From a bacterium (lineage in GTDB: Bacteria > Auribacterota > Auribacteria > Auribacterales > Auribacteraceae): DNA of 64,000 bases. Within the stretch, counting starts at the first letter, position 1, and each line of letters starts with the position of its first letter. The stretch covers positions 1 through 64,000 of the forward strand of contig JAHDNF010000004.1 of assembly GCA_018435605.1 (NCBI GenBank), given 5' to 3'. The notes under the pieces were generated by a model. The model did no database searches and was not told the origin of the DNA. It saw only the letters and a program-made list of their open reading frames with translations. The position numbers and the translations under genes are program-made. Shown in pieces: positions 1 through 8,276 of the stretch.

Positions 1-318
1 CATGTGACTACCGCATTCACCACACTTAATTAATGATTCTACAAGATAACAGTACTCTTTGGGTTTTTTCACGAACTTATGCCTGGGCAATTTTGCACAA
101 AGAACCTTGTTTGCTTTCTCCCATAAATTCTTATCTACAATTGCAGGGTGCCTGCCTTTATGAGTTTCTCCACTGTATTGTAAATATCCTGTATAAAAAG
201 GATTCTTAAGAATTGTTGATAGTGCCTGTCTGCGCCATGATTTGCCTGTCGCTGTCTTTATTGAAGACCTCTGCACAACTTCACGAGAGTCTTTCAGATA
301 TAGTTTTTGCGAAAATTT
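1..318 (-). pseudogene. Large serine recombinase fragment
   Basis: Translating the minus strand from about 318 to the window edge gives an open stretch typical of the middle of large serine recombinases. It has the Recombinase domain pattern (GKSWRRQALSTILKNPFYTG, then ETHKGRHPAIVDKNLWEKAN) followed by the first half of the zinc-ribbon (KCGECGSHM). The catalytic resolvase domain that should precede it is absent, and the rest of the protein runs off the window. It is therefore a remnant of an integrated element. Its position beside a transposase fragment and a restriction locus fits an island boundary. The family call rests on motif recognition only. Confidence 0.7.
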
Positions 319-411
319 TCAGGATTTTTGAAAGTGATCAATCAATGGTTTCGGTTTTATCCTAACGTTTTTTTAGATTTCCCCCCCCCCATTTAACGGG
401 ATTTTTCCGGT

Positions 412-663
412 TTATACTGTTTGAACTTTTCTTAACGCCTTATTCAAATTGAAACAGATTGCTTTTAAACACAACTCTGCTTGTACTTTGTTCAATCCAC
501 AATATCGTGCTCTGCCCATGGCAAACTTACGCTTGAGCGTACCGAACGCCCGTTCGATTTTATAACGCACTTTGCCAATCAACAGAACCTTCGCTGAATA
601 AAAAGTTTGGCGAAGGTTTTTTGTTTCTATAATCAATCTGGTTGTGATACAATATGTCAACAT
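412..663 (-). pseudogene. IS5-family transposase C-terminal fragment
   Basis: The 83-codon reading frame carries the conserved C-terminus of IS5/DDE transposases: a KVRYKIERAFGTLKRKF segment with the E of the DDE triad, then ARYCGLNKVQAELCLKAI. The N-terminal and central catalytic parts are missing. The first 20 or so residues do not resemble the family and are probably chance extension. A run of ten C residues lies just downstream at 381-390. This is a dead insertion sequence fragment, next to a recombinase remnant. Nothing recognisable lies between 319 and 411 or between 664 and 759. Confidence 0.7.
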
Positions 664-759
664 CTATTGAAACTGTACACACCTATCTTGCGGGTTGACT
701 ATGAACAAATTTAAAGATTCTGCTAGTGAAGTTTTTTAAAAAGCAGGTAAATCTTTGCC

Positions 760-3555
760 ATGACTAAAAACGAATCGCAGACTCGACGTGAAATTATCGA
801 TAAAAAACTCAAACTTGCTGGTTGGGATGTCAATAATTTATCTCAGGTATCGCAGGAACTCGATATCTGGATCGGATTGCCTGATGGTGTTGATACTCCA
901 TCGACTCCTTATCAGGGGCATTTGTTTGCCGATTACGCCCTTCTTGGAAGAGACGGCAAACCTATCGCAGTGATCGAAGCGAAAAAGACCTCAGTCAATG
1001 CGGAAATAGGTAAAGAGCAAGCCCGAAATTACGCCGAAAAGATTTTTAACAACAACGGCGGCTCAATGCCTTTTGTTTTCTATACTAATGGATACGAAAT
1101 ATTTTTCTGGGACTCCGACCGGTATCCACCGCGTAAGATTATCGGGTTTCCGACTGCCGCTGATTTAGAGCGAATTCACTTTCTTCGTGATAACCATAAA
1201 CCGCTTTCCAGCGAACTGATTAACACCGCGATTGCCGGGCGTCCGTATCAATTGCAGGCTATCAGAGCAGTCTTGGAACGGATAGAAAAGAAACATCGAA
1301 AATTTCTGCTGGTTATGGCTACCGGCACCGGTAAAACGCGCACATGTATGGGGCTTTTAGATGTGCTCATGCGCTCTAACTGGGTGCAACGTGTCTTGTT
1401 TCTTGTAGATCGGATTGCACTGCAGGAGCAAGCGTTAGATGCATTCAAAGATCACTTGCCAAACGCTCCGCTATGGCCGAAGGCAGGAGAAAAATCGTTT
1501 GTGCCGAACAGACGAGTATACGTATCTACATATCCTACGATATTGAATCTGATTCAACAGGATAACTGCCCTTTATCCCCCCATTATTTTGATATGATTG
1601 TTGCGGATGAAAGCCATCGATCTATATACAACGTGTACAAAAATATATTCGACTATTTCGATGCGATTCAACTCGGACTTACCGCGACTCCAAAACAACA
1701 CATCGACTTCAATACATTTTCTCTATTCAATTGTGAAGATGGAATGCCAACTTTCGCATACCCCTACGAAAACGCTGTCAATAATAAACCTCCATATTTG
1801 TCAGATTTCGAGGTTCTCAAGATACGAACCCGATTCCAGCAAGAAGGCATAAATAGCGAAACAATCGCTGAAGCTGAAAAAAATAAACTCAGGGAAGAAG
1901 GCATCGACCCGGATAACATCAATTTTGAAGGTACCGAACTCGAAAAACACGTGAGCAATAAAGGTACAAACGCGCTTATTGTTCGAGAGTTCATGGAGGA
2001 ATGTATCAAAGATACAAATGGAGTCCTGCCGGGTAAAAGTATCTTTTTCGCATTGACAAAGAAACACGCATACCGGTTGTGTGAAATTTTTGATGCACTA
2101 TATCCCGAATACAAAGGTCAACTTGCCGAGGTTATCATTTCCGATGTGCGCGGTGTCTATGGCAAAGGCGGATTGCTCGACCGGTTCAAGAATAAGAATA
2201 TGCCGCGCATAGCCATCAGCGTCAATATGCTTGATACCGGCGTAGACGTACGGGAAGTCGTCAACCTTGTGTTTGCAAAACCGGTTTTTTCATACACAAA
2301 GTTCTGGCAGATGATCGGGCGCGGCACACGAATACTCGATCCGGATAAAATCAAACCATGGTGTCCGGAAAAAGATAAATTCCTCATTATTGATTGCTGG
2401 GAAAACTTCGACTATTTCAAGATGAAACCGAAAGGTAAAGAACCTTCGCCCACATTGCCTTTGCCCGTTAGGCTGTTTGAAGCCCGTATAGACAAACTGG
2501 CCGCCGCGCAACTGCGGTATGATTCACATATCGAAGCTAAAACTATCGCGGACATCAGGGCAGATATCGCATCACTGCCGGAAAACTCGGTTGTTATTCT
2601 GGAGAATCAGCATCATCTGGATCAGATCAAAACCGATACGTTCTGGAACAATGTTACGGAAGACAAACAAATCTATCTTCGCAACCAGATAGCGCCGATT
2701 ATGCGGGTGTTGTCCGATGCCGATTTCAAGGCAATGCGTTTTGAGATGGATATAATCGAAGCGCAAACAGCACGACTGATTCACGATGACGAAAAATATG
2801 AGATGCTCAAAGAAACAGTCATAGAAAAAGTCGGCGAATTACCGCTTACCGTTAATGTGGTGCATAAAGAACGCGAATTGATCGAAAAAGTGCAGACAAA
2901 CCATTTCTGGATAACCTGCACAGATGATGAACTTGATATCGTAATCGAACAACTGGCACCGCTTATGAAGTACAGGGAAACGTTGCGGATACCTGAGCGG
3001 CAATTAAATATTCGGGACCTGTTGACGGTGAAAGAAACAGTCGAGTTCGGCCCTGAACACGAAAGCATGAATATCAATAAGTACCGCGCTATGATTGAAG
3101 AGTTCATCCGCGCGCTGGTAAAATCAAATCCGGTGCTCCAGAAATTGATTCGTGGCGAAGATATTACCGAAGCGGAAATTCATCAACTGGCCGCTATTTT
3201 GCGTGAGCAATATCCACATCTTACCGAAGATATCCTTCACCAGTTGTACGATAACAAACACGCGCATTTCATGCAGTTTATAAAACATATTTTAGGCATT
3301 GAGGAAATCGCCACGTTTACGGAAACGGTATCTATCGCATTCGACACTTTTCTGCGTAACCATACTGATTACAGCGAAAAACAAATACAATTTATACTGA
3401 CGCTCAAAACGTTTGTTCTACAACGCGGGCAAGTAGCAAGAATAGATTTGATCAACGCGCCGTTTACTCAGTTGCATCCTGAAGGGATTCGAGGTATATT
3501 CACCAATAACGAAATAGAAGAAATTCTGGGATTCACGGAAAAAATTGCAGGATAA
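760..3555 (+). CDS. hsdR: Type I restriction enzyme R subunit (HsdR)
   Basis: This is the ATP-dependent translocase and nuclease subunit of a type I restriction-modification complex. At 931 residues it matches the shorter EcoEI-like HsdR class. Near the N-terminus, D58 and E73-A-K75 fit the PD-(D/E)xK nuclease core. The helicase motor has a Walker A motif ATGTGKT (187-193), a DESH box (283-286), LTATP, and a QMIGRGTR motif VI further on. The C-terminal third resembles the EcoEI_R_C domain, which contacts the methylase. The start follows a weak AGG at about 745. It is the first gene of hsdR-hsdM-hsdS-fic, but 297 bases separate it from hsdM, an unusually long gap that holds a tRNA-like sequence. 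Confidence 0.95.
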   Translation: MTKNESQTRREIIDKKLKLAGWDVNNLSQVSQELDIWIGLPDGVDTPSTPYQGHLFADYALLGRDGKPIAVIEAKKTSVNAEIGKEQARNYAEKIFNNNGGSMPFVFYTNGYEIFFWDSDRYPPRKIIGFPTAADLERIHFLRDNHKPLSSELINTAIAGRPYQLQAIRAVLERIEKKHRKFLLVMATGTGKTRTCMGLLDVLMRSNWVQRVLFLVDRIALQEQALDAFKDHLPNAPLWPKAGEKSFVPNRRVYVSTYPTILNLIQQDNCPLSPHYFDMIVADESHRSIYNVYKNIFDYFDAIQLGLTATPKQHIDFNTFSLFNCEDGMPTFAYPYENAVNNKPPYLSDFEVLKIRTRFQQEGINSETIAEAEKNKLREEGIDPDNINFEGTELEKHVSNKGTNALIVREFMEECIKDTNGVLPGKSIFFALTKKHAYRLCEIFDALYPEYKGQLAEVIISDVRGVYGKGGLLDRFKNKNMPRIAISVNMLDTGVDVREVVNLVFAKPVFSYTKFWQMIGRGTRILDPDKIKPWCPEKDKFLIIDCWENFDYFKMKPKGKEPSPTLPLPVRLFEARIDKLAAAQLRYDSHIEAKTIADIRADIASLPENSVVILENQHHLDQIKTDTFWNNVTEDKQIYLRNQIAPIMRVLSDADFKAMRFEMDIIEAQTARLIHDDEKYEMLKETVIEKVGELPLTVNVVHKERELIEKVQTNHFWITCTDDELDIVIEQLAPLMKYRETLRIPERQLNIRDLLTVKETVEFGPEHESMNINKYRAMIEEFIRALVKSNPVLQKLIRGEDITEAEIHQLAAILREQYPHLTEDILHQLYDNKHAHFMQFIKHILGIEEIATFTETVSIAFDTFLRNHTDYSEKQIQFILTLKTFVLQRGQVARIDLINAPFTQLHPEGIRGIFTNNEIEEILGFTEKIAG

Positions 3556-3700
3556 TCACTTGTTAAACTTTTAAGTACATTTAGTTGCGTGATATACAAT
3601 TTCTCTTTCTCTGTCACATTAGACTTGGCTTGGGCGATTGGTTTATTAACTGATCATCTCAAAGAAGGAGCACTTATGATGCTTTTAATGTGTGCAATGC

Positions 3701-3832
3701 GCGGGGACGCTCTTGCGCGGGGATAAGGATTCTCTTTGTCCTTTGCTCGTTGCAAGTCATGTTGTTGTGATATGAAGAGATATTGTTTCACGGTAAAGAG
3801 CGTGAGGGGGGTTCAATTCCCCCTCCCCGCCA
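3701..3832 (+). other. tRNA-like sequence between hsdR and hsdM
   Basis: The 3' end looks exactly like the last third of a tRNA: a GGGGG/CCCCC T-stem closing the loop TTCAATT (about 3807-3823), followed at once by TCCCCGC. That heptamer is the exact complement of GCGGGGA, which occurs twice upstream, at 3701 and 3717, within a direct repeat TGCGCGGGGA. A body of 116 or 132 nt is too long for a normal tRNA, and I could not find a convincing D-arm or anticodon arm. The middle can form small hairpins. It could be a decayed tRNA, an attachment-site scar, or a small RNA with a tRNA-like end. The rest of 3556-3852 shows nothing else. Confidence 0.35.
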
Positions 3833-3852
3833 TATACCAATAAGGAGTTTTT

Positions 3853-5412
3853 ATGCTTACTGCACCAATGAAATCGCTCATCAATCAGCTATGGGATAAA
3901 TTCTGGGCTGGCGGGATTGCCAATCCGCTTACCGCGATTGAGCAAATATCGTATCTGCTGTTTATGCGCAGGCTTGACGAAAACGATGCGAAACGGAAAA
4001 AAGACGCTGAGTGGACAGGTCAATCCTACGAATCCATTTTTGACGGCGTTTTTAAAATCAATAAGGATACCATCGACCGGGCAACGTTACGGTGGAGCCA
4101 CTTCAAACACATGGAAGGCGGTGAAATGCTGACCCATGTGCGCGACAAAGTCTTCCCTTTTATCAAACAGATGAACGGCAAAACCAGCGCGTTTACCAGA
4201 TACATGGAAGACGCGGTTTTTATGATCCCAAAACCATCGCTCCTTGTCGAATCGGTCGCTATTATCGACGATCTGTATACCGAGATTGACAATAGTATCA
4301 AGAACGGCCAGACGTTTCACGATACGCAGGGCGATATGTACGAATTTCTGCTTTCCGAGATAGCCCAGTCGGGTAAAAACGGGCAGTTCCGTACACCGCG
4401 GCATATAATCAAGCTGATGTGCGAGCTGATCAGCCCGCAACTGGGCGAAACTATCGGCGATCCGGCATGTGGTACCGGCGGGTTTCTACTCGGCGCCTAT
4501 CTGTATATCCTCACAACACATACAAGTAAAAATCATATAACTACCGATGAAGACGGCTTCAAACGCGGGTTCGGAGACAGGTTGACCGACGAACGGCTCT
4601 GGCAGGAACTGCGCGAACATACGTTTTACGGGTATGATTTTGACGTCACCATGGTGCGTATCGGTTTGATGAACCTCATGCTCCATGGTATTACCCAGCC
4701 GAATATCGAACGGGTCGATACGTTATCTAAAAAGTATAATGAAGATACCCGCTATGACGTTATGTTAGCCAACCCGCCTTTTAAAGGCAGTATCGATAAA
4801 GGCGACATCAACGAAAATTTGTCATTGAAAACCACAAAAACAGAATTGCTGTTTGTCAACCGTATCATCAATTCATTGAAAATCGGCGGCAGGGCATCGG
4901 TTATTGTGCCGGACGGCGTTTTGTTCGGATCGTCAACAGCCCATAAGAGCCTGCGCAAAATGTTGATTGAAAACTGCGAGTTACAGGGTGTTGTATCGAT
5001 GCCGTCAGGGGTTTTTAAACCGTATGCAGGGGTAAGTACCGCTATACTGTTTTTTGTCAAAGGCGGTGTTACCGAACGGGTCTGGTTCTACGATATGCAG
5101 TCGGACGGATATTCCCTCGACGATAAACGCGACAAGATAGATACCAGCGACCTGCCCGATATTGTCACGCAATGGAACGCCCGCAACAAGAATGATAACT
5201 CCGACCGCAAAGCAAAACATTTTTTTGTGCCGGTCAAAGAGATCATCGACAACAACTACGACCTCAGTATCAACCGATACAAAGAGATCGACTACACACC
5301 GCCGAACTACGATCCGCCAGACGTAATTCTGGGACGCATCGAAAAGCTGGAAAATGAGATTACCGAAGAATTTAAAAAGCTAAAAGGGTTCAAAGATGCA
5401 ACTCTTAGCTGA
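3853..5412 (+). CDS. hsdM: Type I RM methyltransferase subunit (HsdM)
   Basis: HsdM is an N6-adenine methyltransferase that, with HsdS, modifies host DNA and forms the core of the restriction complex. The 519-residue protein opens with the alpha-helical HsdM N-terminal domain (KSLINQLWDKFWAGG...). The catalytic domain follows, with SAM-binding motif I DPACGTGGF at 203-211 and catalytic motif IV NPPF at 307-310. AAGGAG lies a few bases before the ATG. Its 3' end overlaps hsdS by 17 bases, indicating translational coupling that keeps the M:S ratio. All key residues are present, so it appears functional. Confidence 0.96.
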   Translation: MLTAPMKSLINQLWDKFWAGGIANPLTAIEQISYLLFMRRLDENDAKRKKDAEWTGQSYESIFDGVFKINKDTIDRATLRWSHFKHMEGGEMLTHVRDKVFPFIKQMNGKTSAFTRYMEDAVFMIPKPSLLVESVAIIDDLYTEIDNSIKNGQTFHDTQGDMYEFLLSEIAQSGKNGQFRTPRHIIKLMCELISPQLGETIGDPACGTGGFLLGAYLYILTTHTSKNHITTDEDGFKRGFGDRLTDERLWQELREHTFYGYDFDVTMVRIGLMNLMLHGITQPNIERVDTLSKKYNEDTRYDVMLANPPFKGSIDKGDINENLSLKTTKTELLFVNRIINSLKIGGRASVIVPDGVLFGSSTAHKSLRKMLIENCELQGVVSMPSGVFKPYAGVSTAILFFVKGGVTERVWFYDMQSDGYSLDDKRDKIDTSDLPDIVTQWNARNKNDNSDRKAKHFFVPVKEIIDNNYDLSINRYKEIDYTPPNYDPPDVILGRIEKLENEITEEFKKLKGFKDATLS

Positions 5413-6538
5413 TTATTTGATAGAATTACATAAAAGGAATAAGGCGGTTGATGCGTTTACCGTGTATTCAGTGACCAACAGTGACGGTTTTAAGATTTCA
5501 GAAGAATATTTTTCTAAAAAGGTATTCAGTAAGGAATTGAATAATTATAAAATTGTTAAAAAAGGCGATTTCGCTTTCAATCCTTCCCGTATTAACGTAG
5601 GTTCTATCGATTTTTTTGATACTTATGATGAATTTGGATTGGTTAGCCCATTATATGTCACATTCACAACCAAAACAGGTCTCGATAGAAGATATTTAAA
5701 ATATTATCTTAAAAGTGATATAGGAATTTTCTTCATTCGCAATAACACGCGCGGAGCAGTTAGAGATACACTTTACTTCAAAGATTTATGTCGAATCAAA
5801 ATACCCGTCCCGCCCTTATCTGAGCAGGAGCGGATAGTGGAAATCCTCGATACAGCCGACAGGATGCGTCAGAAACGCAGAGAACAGATCAAACTGCTCG
5901 ACGACTACCTCAAATCCGTTTTCCTCCACATGTTCGGCGACCCCATCCTGAATGAAAAGGGGTGGAGACAGTTTCATGTGAAGGAAGTTGCTCTTGTGAA
6001 AATAGGACCTTTCGGTAGTTTGTTGCATAAAGGTGATTATATAAAAAATGGCATACCTTTAGTTAATCCAAGCCACATAATTGATAACAAAATAGCCGCA
6101 GATTTTAACAATTCAATTACTCCTGAAAAACACAAAGAACTTTTTGCATATCATTTAAAAGAGATGGATATCATTTTAGCAAGAAGGGGTGAAATAGGTC
6201 GATGTGGTATTGTAACTTCTAAGGAAGAAAGTTATTTGTGTGGTACAGGTAGTATGTATATACGCCCAAAAAAGATGTTAAATTCTCTTTTTGTTGTTTT
6301 TTTGCTTTCTTCTCCGCAGATAAAAGCATTTCTGGAAAATAATGCTATAGGAATTACCATGAAAAATCTGAATGCTGGAATAATAAAAGAATTATCAATT
6401 CCAGTACCCCAAATTGAGTTACAGAATAAGTTTGCATCGATCGTGAATCAGGTCGAAGCGATGAAACGAAAGATGCGGGAATCATTGGATGAAATGGACA
6501 CCCATTTCAACGCCCTGATGCACCAATTTTTTGGATGA
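5396..6538 (+). CDS. hsdS: Type I RM specificity subunit (HsdS)
   Basis: HsdS reads the bipartite DNA target. The 380-residue protein has two target recognition domains, each followed by a coiled-coil conserved region: the central one (QERIVEILDTADRMRQKRRE, then LKSVFLHMFGDP) at about 142-180 and a C-terminal one ending in MRESLDEMDTHFNALMHQFFG. The TRDs are AT-richer than hsdM, as is usual for sequences exchanged by recombination. The start lies inside hsdM. No inverted copy, second hsdS or simple repeat is seen nearby, so there is no sign of phase variation. Confidence 0.95.
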   Translation: MQLLADYLIELHKRNKAVDAFTVYSVTNSDGFKISEEYFSKKVFSKELNNYKIVKKGDFAFNPSRINVGSIDFFDTYDEFGLVSPLYVTFTTKTGLDRRYLKYYLKSDIGIFFIRNNTRGAVRDTLYFKDLCRIKIPVPPLSEQERIVEILDTADRMRQKRREQIKLLDDYLKSVFLHMFGDPILNEKGWRQFHVKEVALVKIGPFGSLLHKGDYIKNGIPLVNPSHIIDNKIAADFNNSITPEKHKELFAYHLKEMDIILARRGEIGRCGIVTSKEESYLCGTGSMYIRPKKMLNSLFVVFLLSSPQIKAFLENNAIGITMKNLNAGIIKELSIPVPQIELQNKFASIVNQVEAMKRKMRESLDEMDTHFNALMHQFFG

Positions 6539-6626
6539 GAGGAATGTTTTTGTGGCGGGATTTGAACCTGCTTGCAGTTTAGCGCGAAATGTAGGATATT
6601 ATAGAGGATATACTCAAGGATTATCA

Positions 6627-7817
6627 ATGAACAAAAAAATCGAATCGTGGAACCCTGCTTATACAATCAGCCCGGCTCTGGCACGAGCGTTGATGGAAAT
6701 CGAAGCGGCGAAAGCTGTTGTCGAAAACACACCGTTACCGCCGGCAATTGAAGCGGAACTCCGTCATAAAGCACGGGTTCGTTCAACCCACTATTCCACA
6801 CGCATAGAAGGCAACCGCCTGACACTGAAAGAAGCTGAACAGGTCATCGCAAAGAAGAACGCTACCTTTCACGGGCGTGAACGCGACGTCAACGAAGTAC
6901 GAAACTACTGGGACGCGCTTTTAAAGGTTGAAGATTGGGCGGCAAAACGTATCGAGTTTACCGAAGAACTCATCAAACGCCTGCACGCAATCGTCGACCG
7001 TGGTAACCGCGCAAAACCTACACCGTACCGCGACGGTCAAAATGTTATACGCGATTCGAGTTCAGGCAGAATCGTTTATATGCCCCCTGAAGCTAAAGAC
7101 GTCGAACTGCTTATGGCGCAGATGGTGCGCTGGGTACGCAAGGCTGAGAAAGACCGTATCCCCGTTCCGATTATCGCGGCGTTAACGCATTACCAGTTTG
7201 TCACGATTCATCCATATTACGACGGCAACGGCCGCACTGCCCGTCTTTTGGCTACATTCATTTTACAGCGTGACGGTTACGGGTTGCACGGGTTCTTTTC
7301 TATGGAAGAACACCACGCGCGTGATCTGGCAACTTATTACAATTCTATGGCTGTCCATCACCATCATAATTACTACGAAGGCAGGGCTGAATCCGATTTG
7401 ACCGGATGGGTGGAGTATTTCACTTCACTACTGGCTAATGTGTTCACTCAGGCGAAGGATGAAGCGCTCAAATACTCTGAGAAAGGTATAGCGCAAGAAC
7501 CGCAACTGTTACGGCAACTCGATCATCGGGCGCGGATAGTTCTTTCTCTTTTTGCCGGAAAAGACCGTATCGTCACTCAAGACGTAGCAAGCGCGCTTGG
7601 GTTATCGACACGTATGGTTCGATTACTCCTGCAAAGATGGGTTAAGGACGGCTGGCTGATAGTTACGGATTCCTCAAATCGATCAAGATCGTACGGGTTA
7701 TCGGAAATTTACCGGCAATTTACCGGCAATTTATCGGAAACACATCGGAATAATAACGGCAAAGCGAATAAATCAACCCGACTGATGCCGTATAAATATC
7801 CGGTAAATATTTATTGA
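6627..7817 (+). CDS. Fic family protein, autoinhibited class
   Basis: Fic proteins transfer AMP (or another nucleotide part) to hydroxyl side chains of target proteins. From the ATG at 6627, preceded by AAGGA, the protein has 396 residues; an in-frame ATG at 6531 overlapping hsdS lacks this site. The catalytic motif HPYYDGNGR lies at 195-203 and an N-terminal inhibitory motif STRIEGN at 57-63, the arrangement of class II Fic enzymes in which the Glu blocks ATP binding. A C-terminal winged-helix-like region (VTQDVASALGLSTRMVRLLLQRW) suggests DNA binding. The tail includes a short internal DNA repeat (TTTACCGGCAA twice). It is the last gene of the hsd cluster. The target is unknown. Confidence 0.9.
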   Translation: MNKKIESWNPAYTISPALARALMEIEAAKAVVENTPLPPAIEAELRHKARVRSTHYSTRIEGNRLTLKEAEQVIAKKNATFHGRERDVNEVRNYWDALLKVEDWAAKRIEFTEELIKRLHAIVDRGNRAKPTPYRDGQNVIRDSSSGRIVYMPPEAKDVELLMAQMVRWVRKAEKDRIPVPIIAALTHYQFVTIHPYYDGNGRTARLLATFILQRDGYGLHGFFSMEEHHARDLATYYNSMAVHHHHNYYEGRAESDLTGWVEYFTSLLANVFTQAKDEALKYSEKGIAQEPQLLRQLDHRARIVLSLFAGKDRIVTQDVASALGLSTRMVRLLLQRWVKDGWLIVTDSSNRSRSYGLSEIYRQFTGNLSETHRNNNGKANKSTRLMPYKYPVNIY

Positions 7818-8009
7818 CTTAGCTACTACAGCGTAGTATTCTATTATTCACTGCGACAAGCGATTTTTCGTTTTTCCGAAGAATTTGCTAACGAGTAATT
7901 TCTGCCATATCGTAGTAACCGACCTATTCATATCCAACCACCTATCATAAAATGAGCAGGTTACATACAACCTGCGTTAAGGACTGATTATTCACCCAAA
8001 TTTCAAAGG

Positions 8010-8047
8010 AAAGCCCGTTTCTCGTGCACTAGCGAGACGCGGGCTTT
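8010..8047 (+). terminator. Terminator hairpin after hsd-fic operon
   Basis: AAAGCCCG-TTCTCG pairs with CGAGA-GCGGGCTTT and is followed by CTTTTGGG, a rightward intrinsic terminator about 190 bases after fic. The hairpin and the AAATTT-GGAAAGCCCG sequence before it match, in reverse orientation, the hairpins at 48681-48717, 49972-50008 and, more weakly, 51459-51495. It is thus one member of a dispersed repeat. I see nothing else in 7818-8199 beyond a doubtful leftward 68-codon frame that runs into this hairpin. Confidence 0.65.
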
Positions 8048-8199
8048 CTTTTGGGAATACAGGCAATCCGTTTCATTGCGGTACGACAACAGAAAGGCAA
8101 TAGCAAGAAGGTATGTAAAAACTGCAGATAAAATTTTAATAGCATTGAGCAATAATGTGTTTTTCTGAAAATCAATCAAATTGTTCTGCTTTTGTTCTG

Positions 8200-8228
8200 T
8201 TGACTGCATACGATTTCTTATGTATAAT
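8200..8228 (+). promoter_or_regulatory. Sigma-70-type promoter for EAL protein
   Basis: TTGACT at 8200-8205 and a perfect TATAAT at 8223-8228 are separated by exactly 17 bases. The downstream coding region begins about 49 bases after the -10 box. This is one of the best consensus matches in the window. Confidence 0.75.
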
Positions 8229-8276
8229 AGATTATGTATTTGAATAAAAACTGTTTTAAAGGAATGTGTATGATTT

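Noticed and set aside
381-390. Run of ten C as a phase-variable tract
   Set aside because: It lies in decayed sequence next to an IS fragment and not in a gene or promoter I can identify.
3701-3832. tmRNA (ssrA)
   Set aside because: The 3' end is tRNA-like, but the conserved 5' region with GACG/UUCGAC, a tag frame and the length of about 350 nt are missing.
5396-6538. Phase-variable HsdS switching
   Set aside because: No inverted TRD copies, second hsdS or recombinase next to it; the recombinase fragment at 1-318 is dead and distant.
8003-8209. Leftward 68-codon frame with a hydrophobic segment
   Set aside because: No ribosome site, it overlaps the promoter of the EAL gene, and its 3' part is the terminator hairpin.
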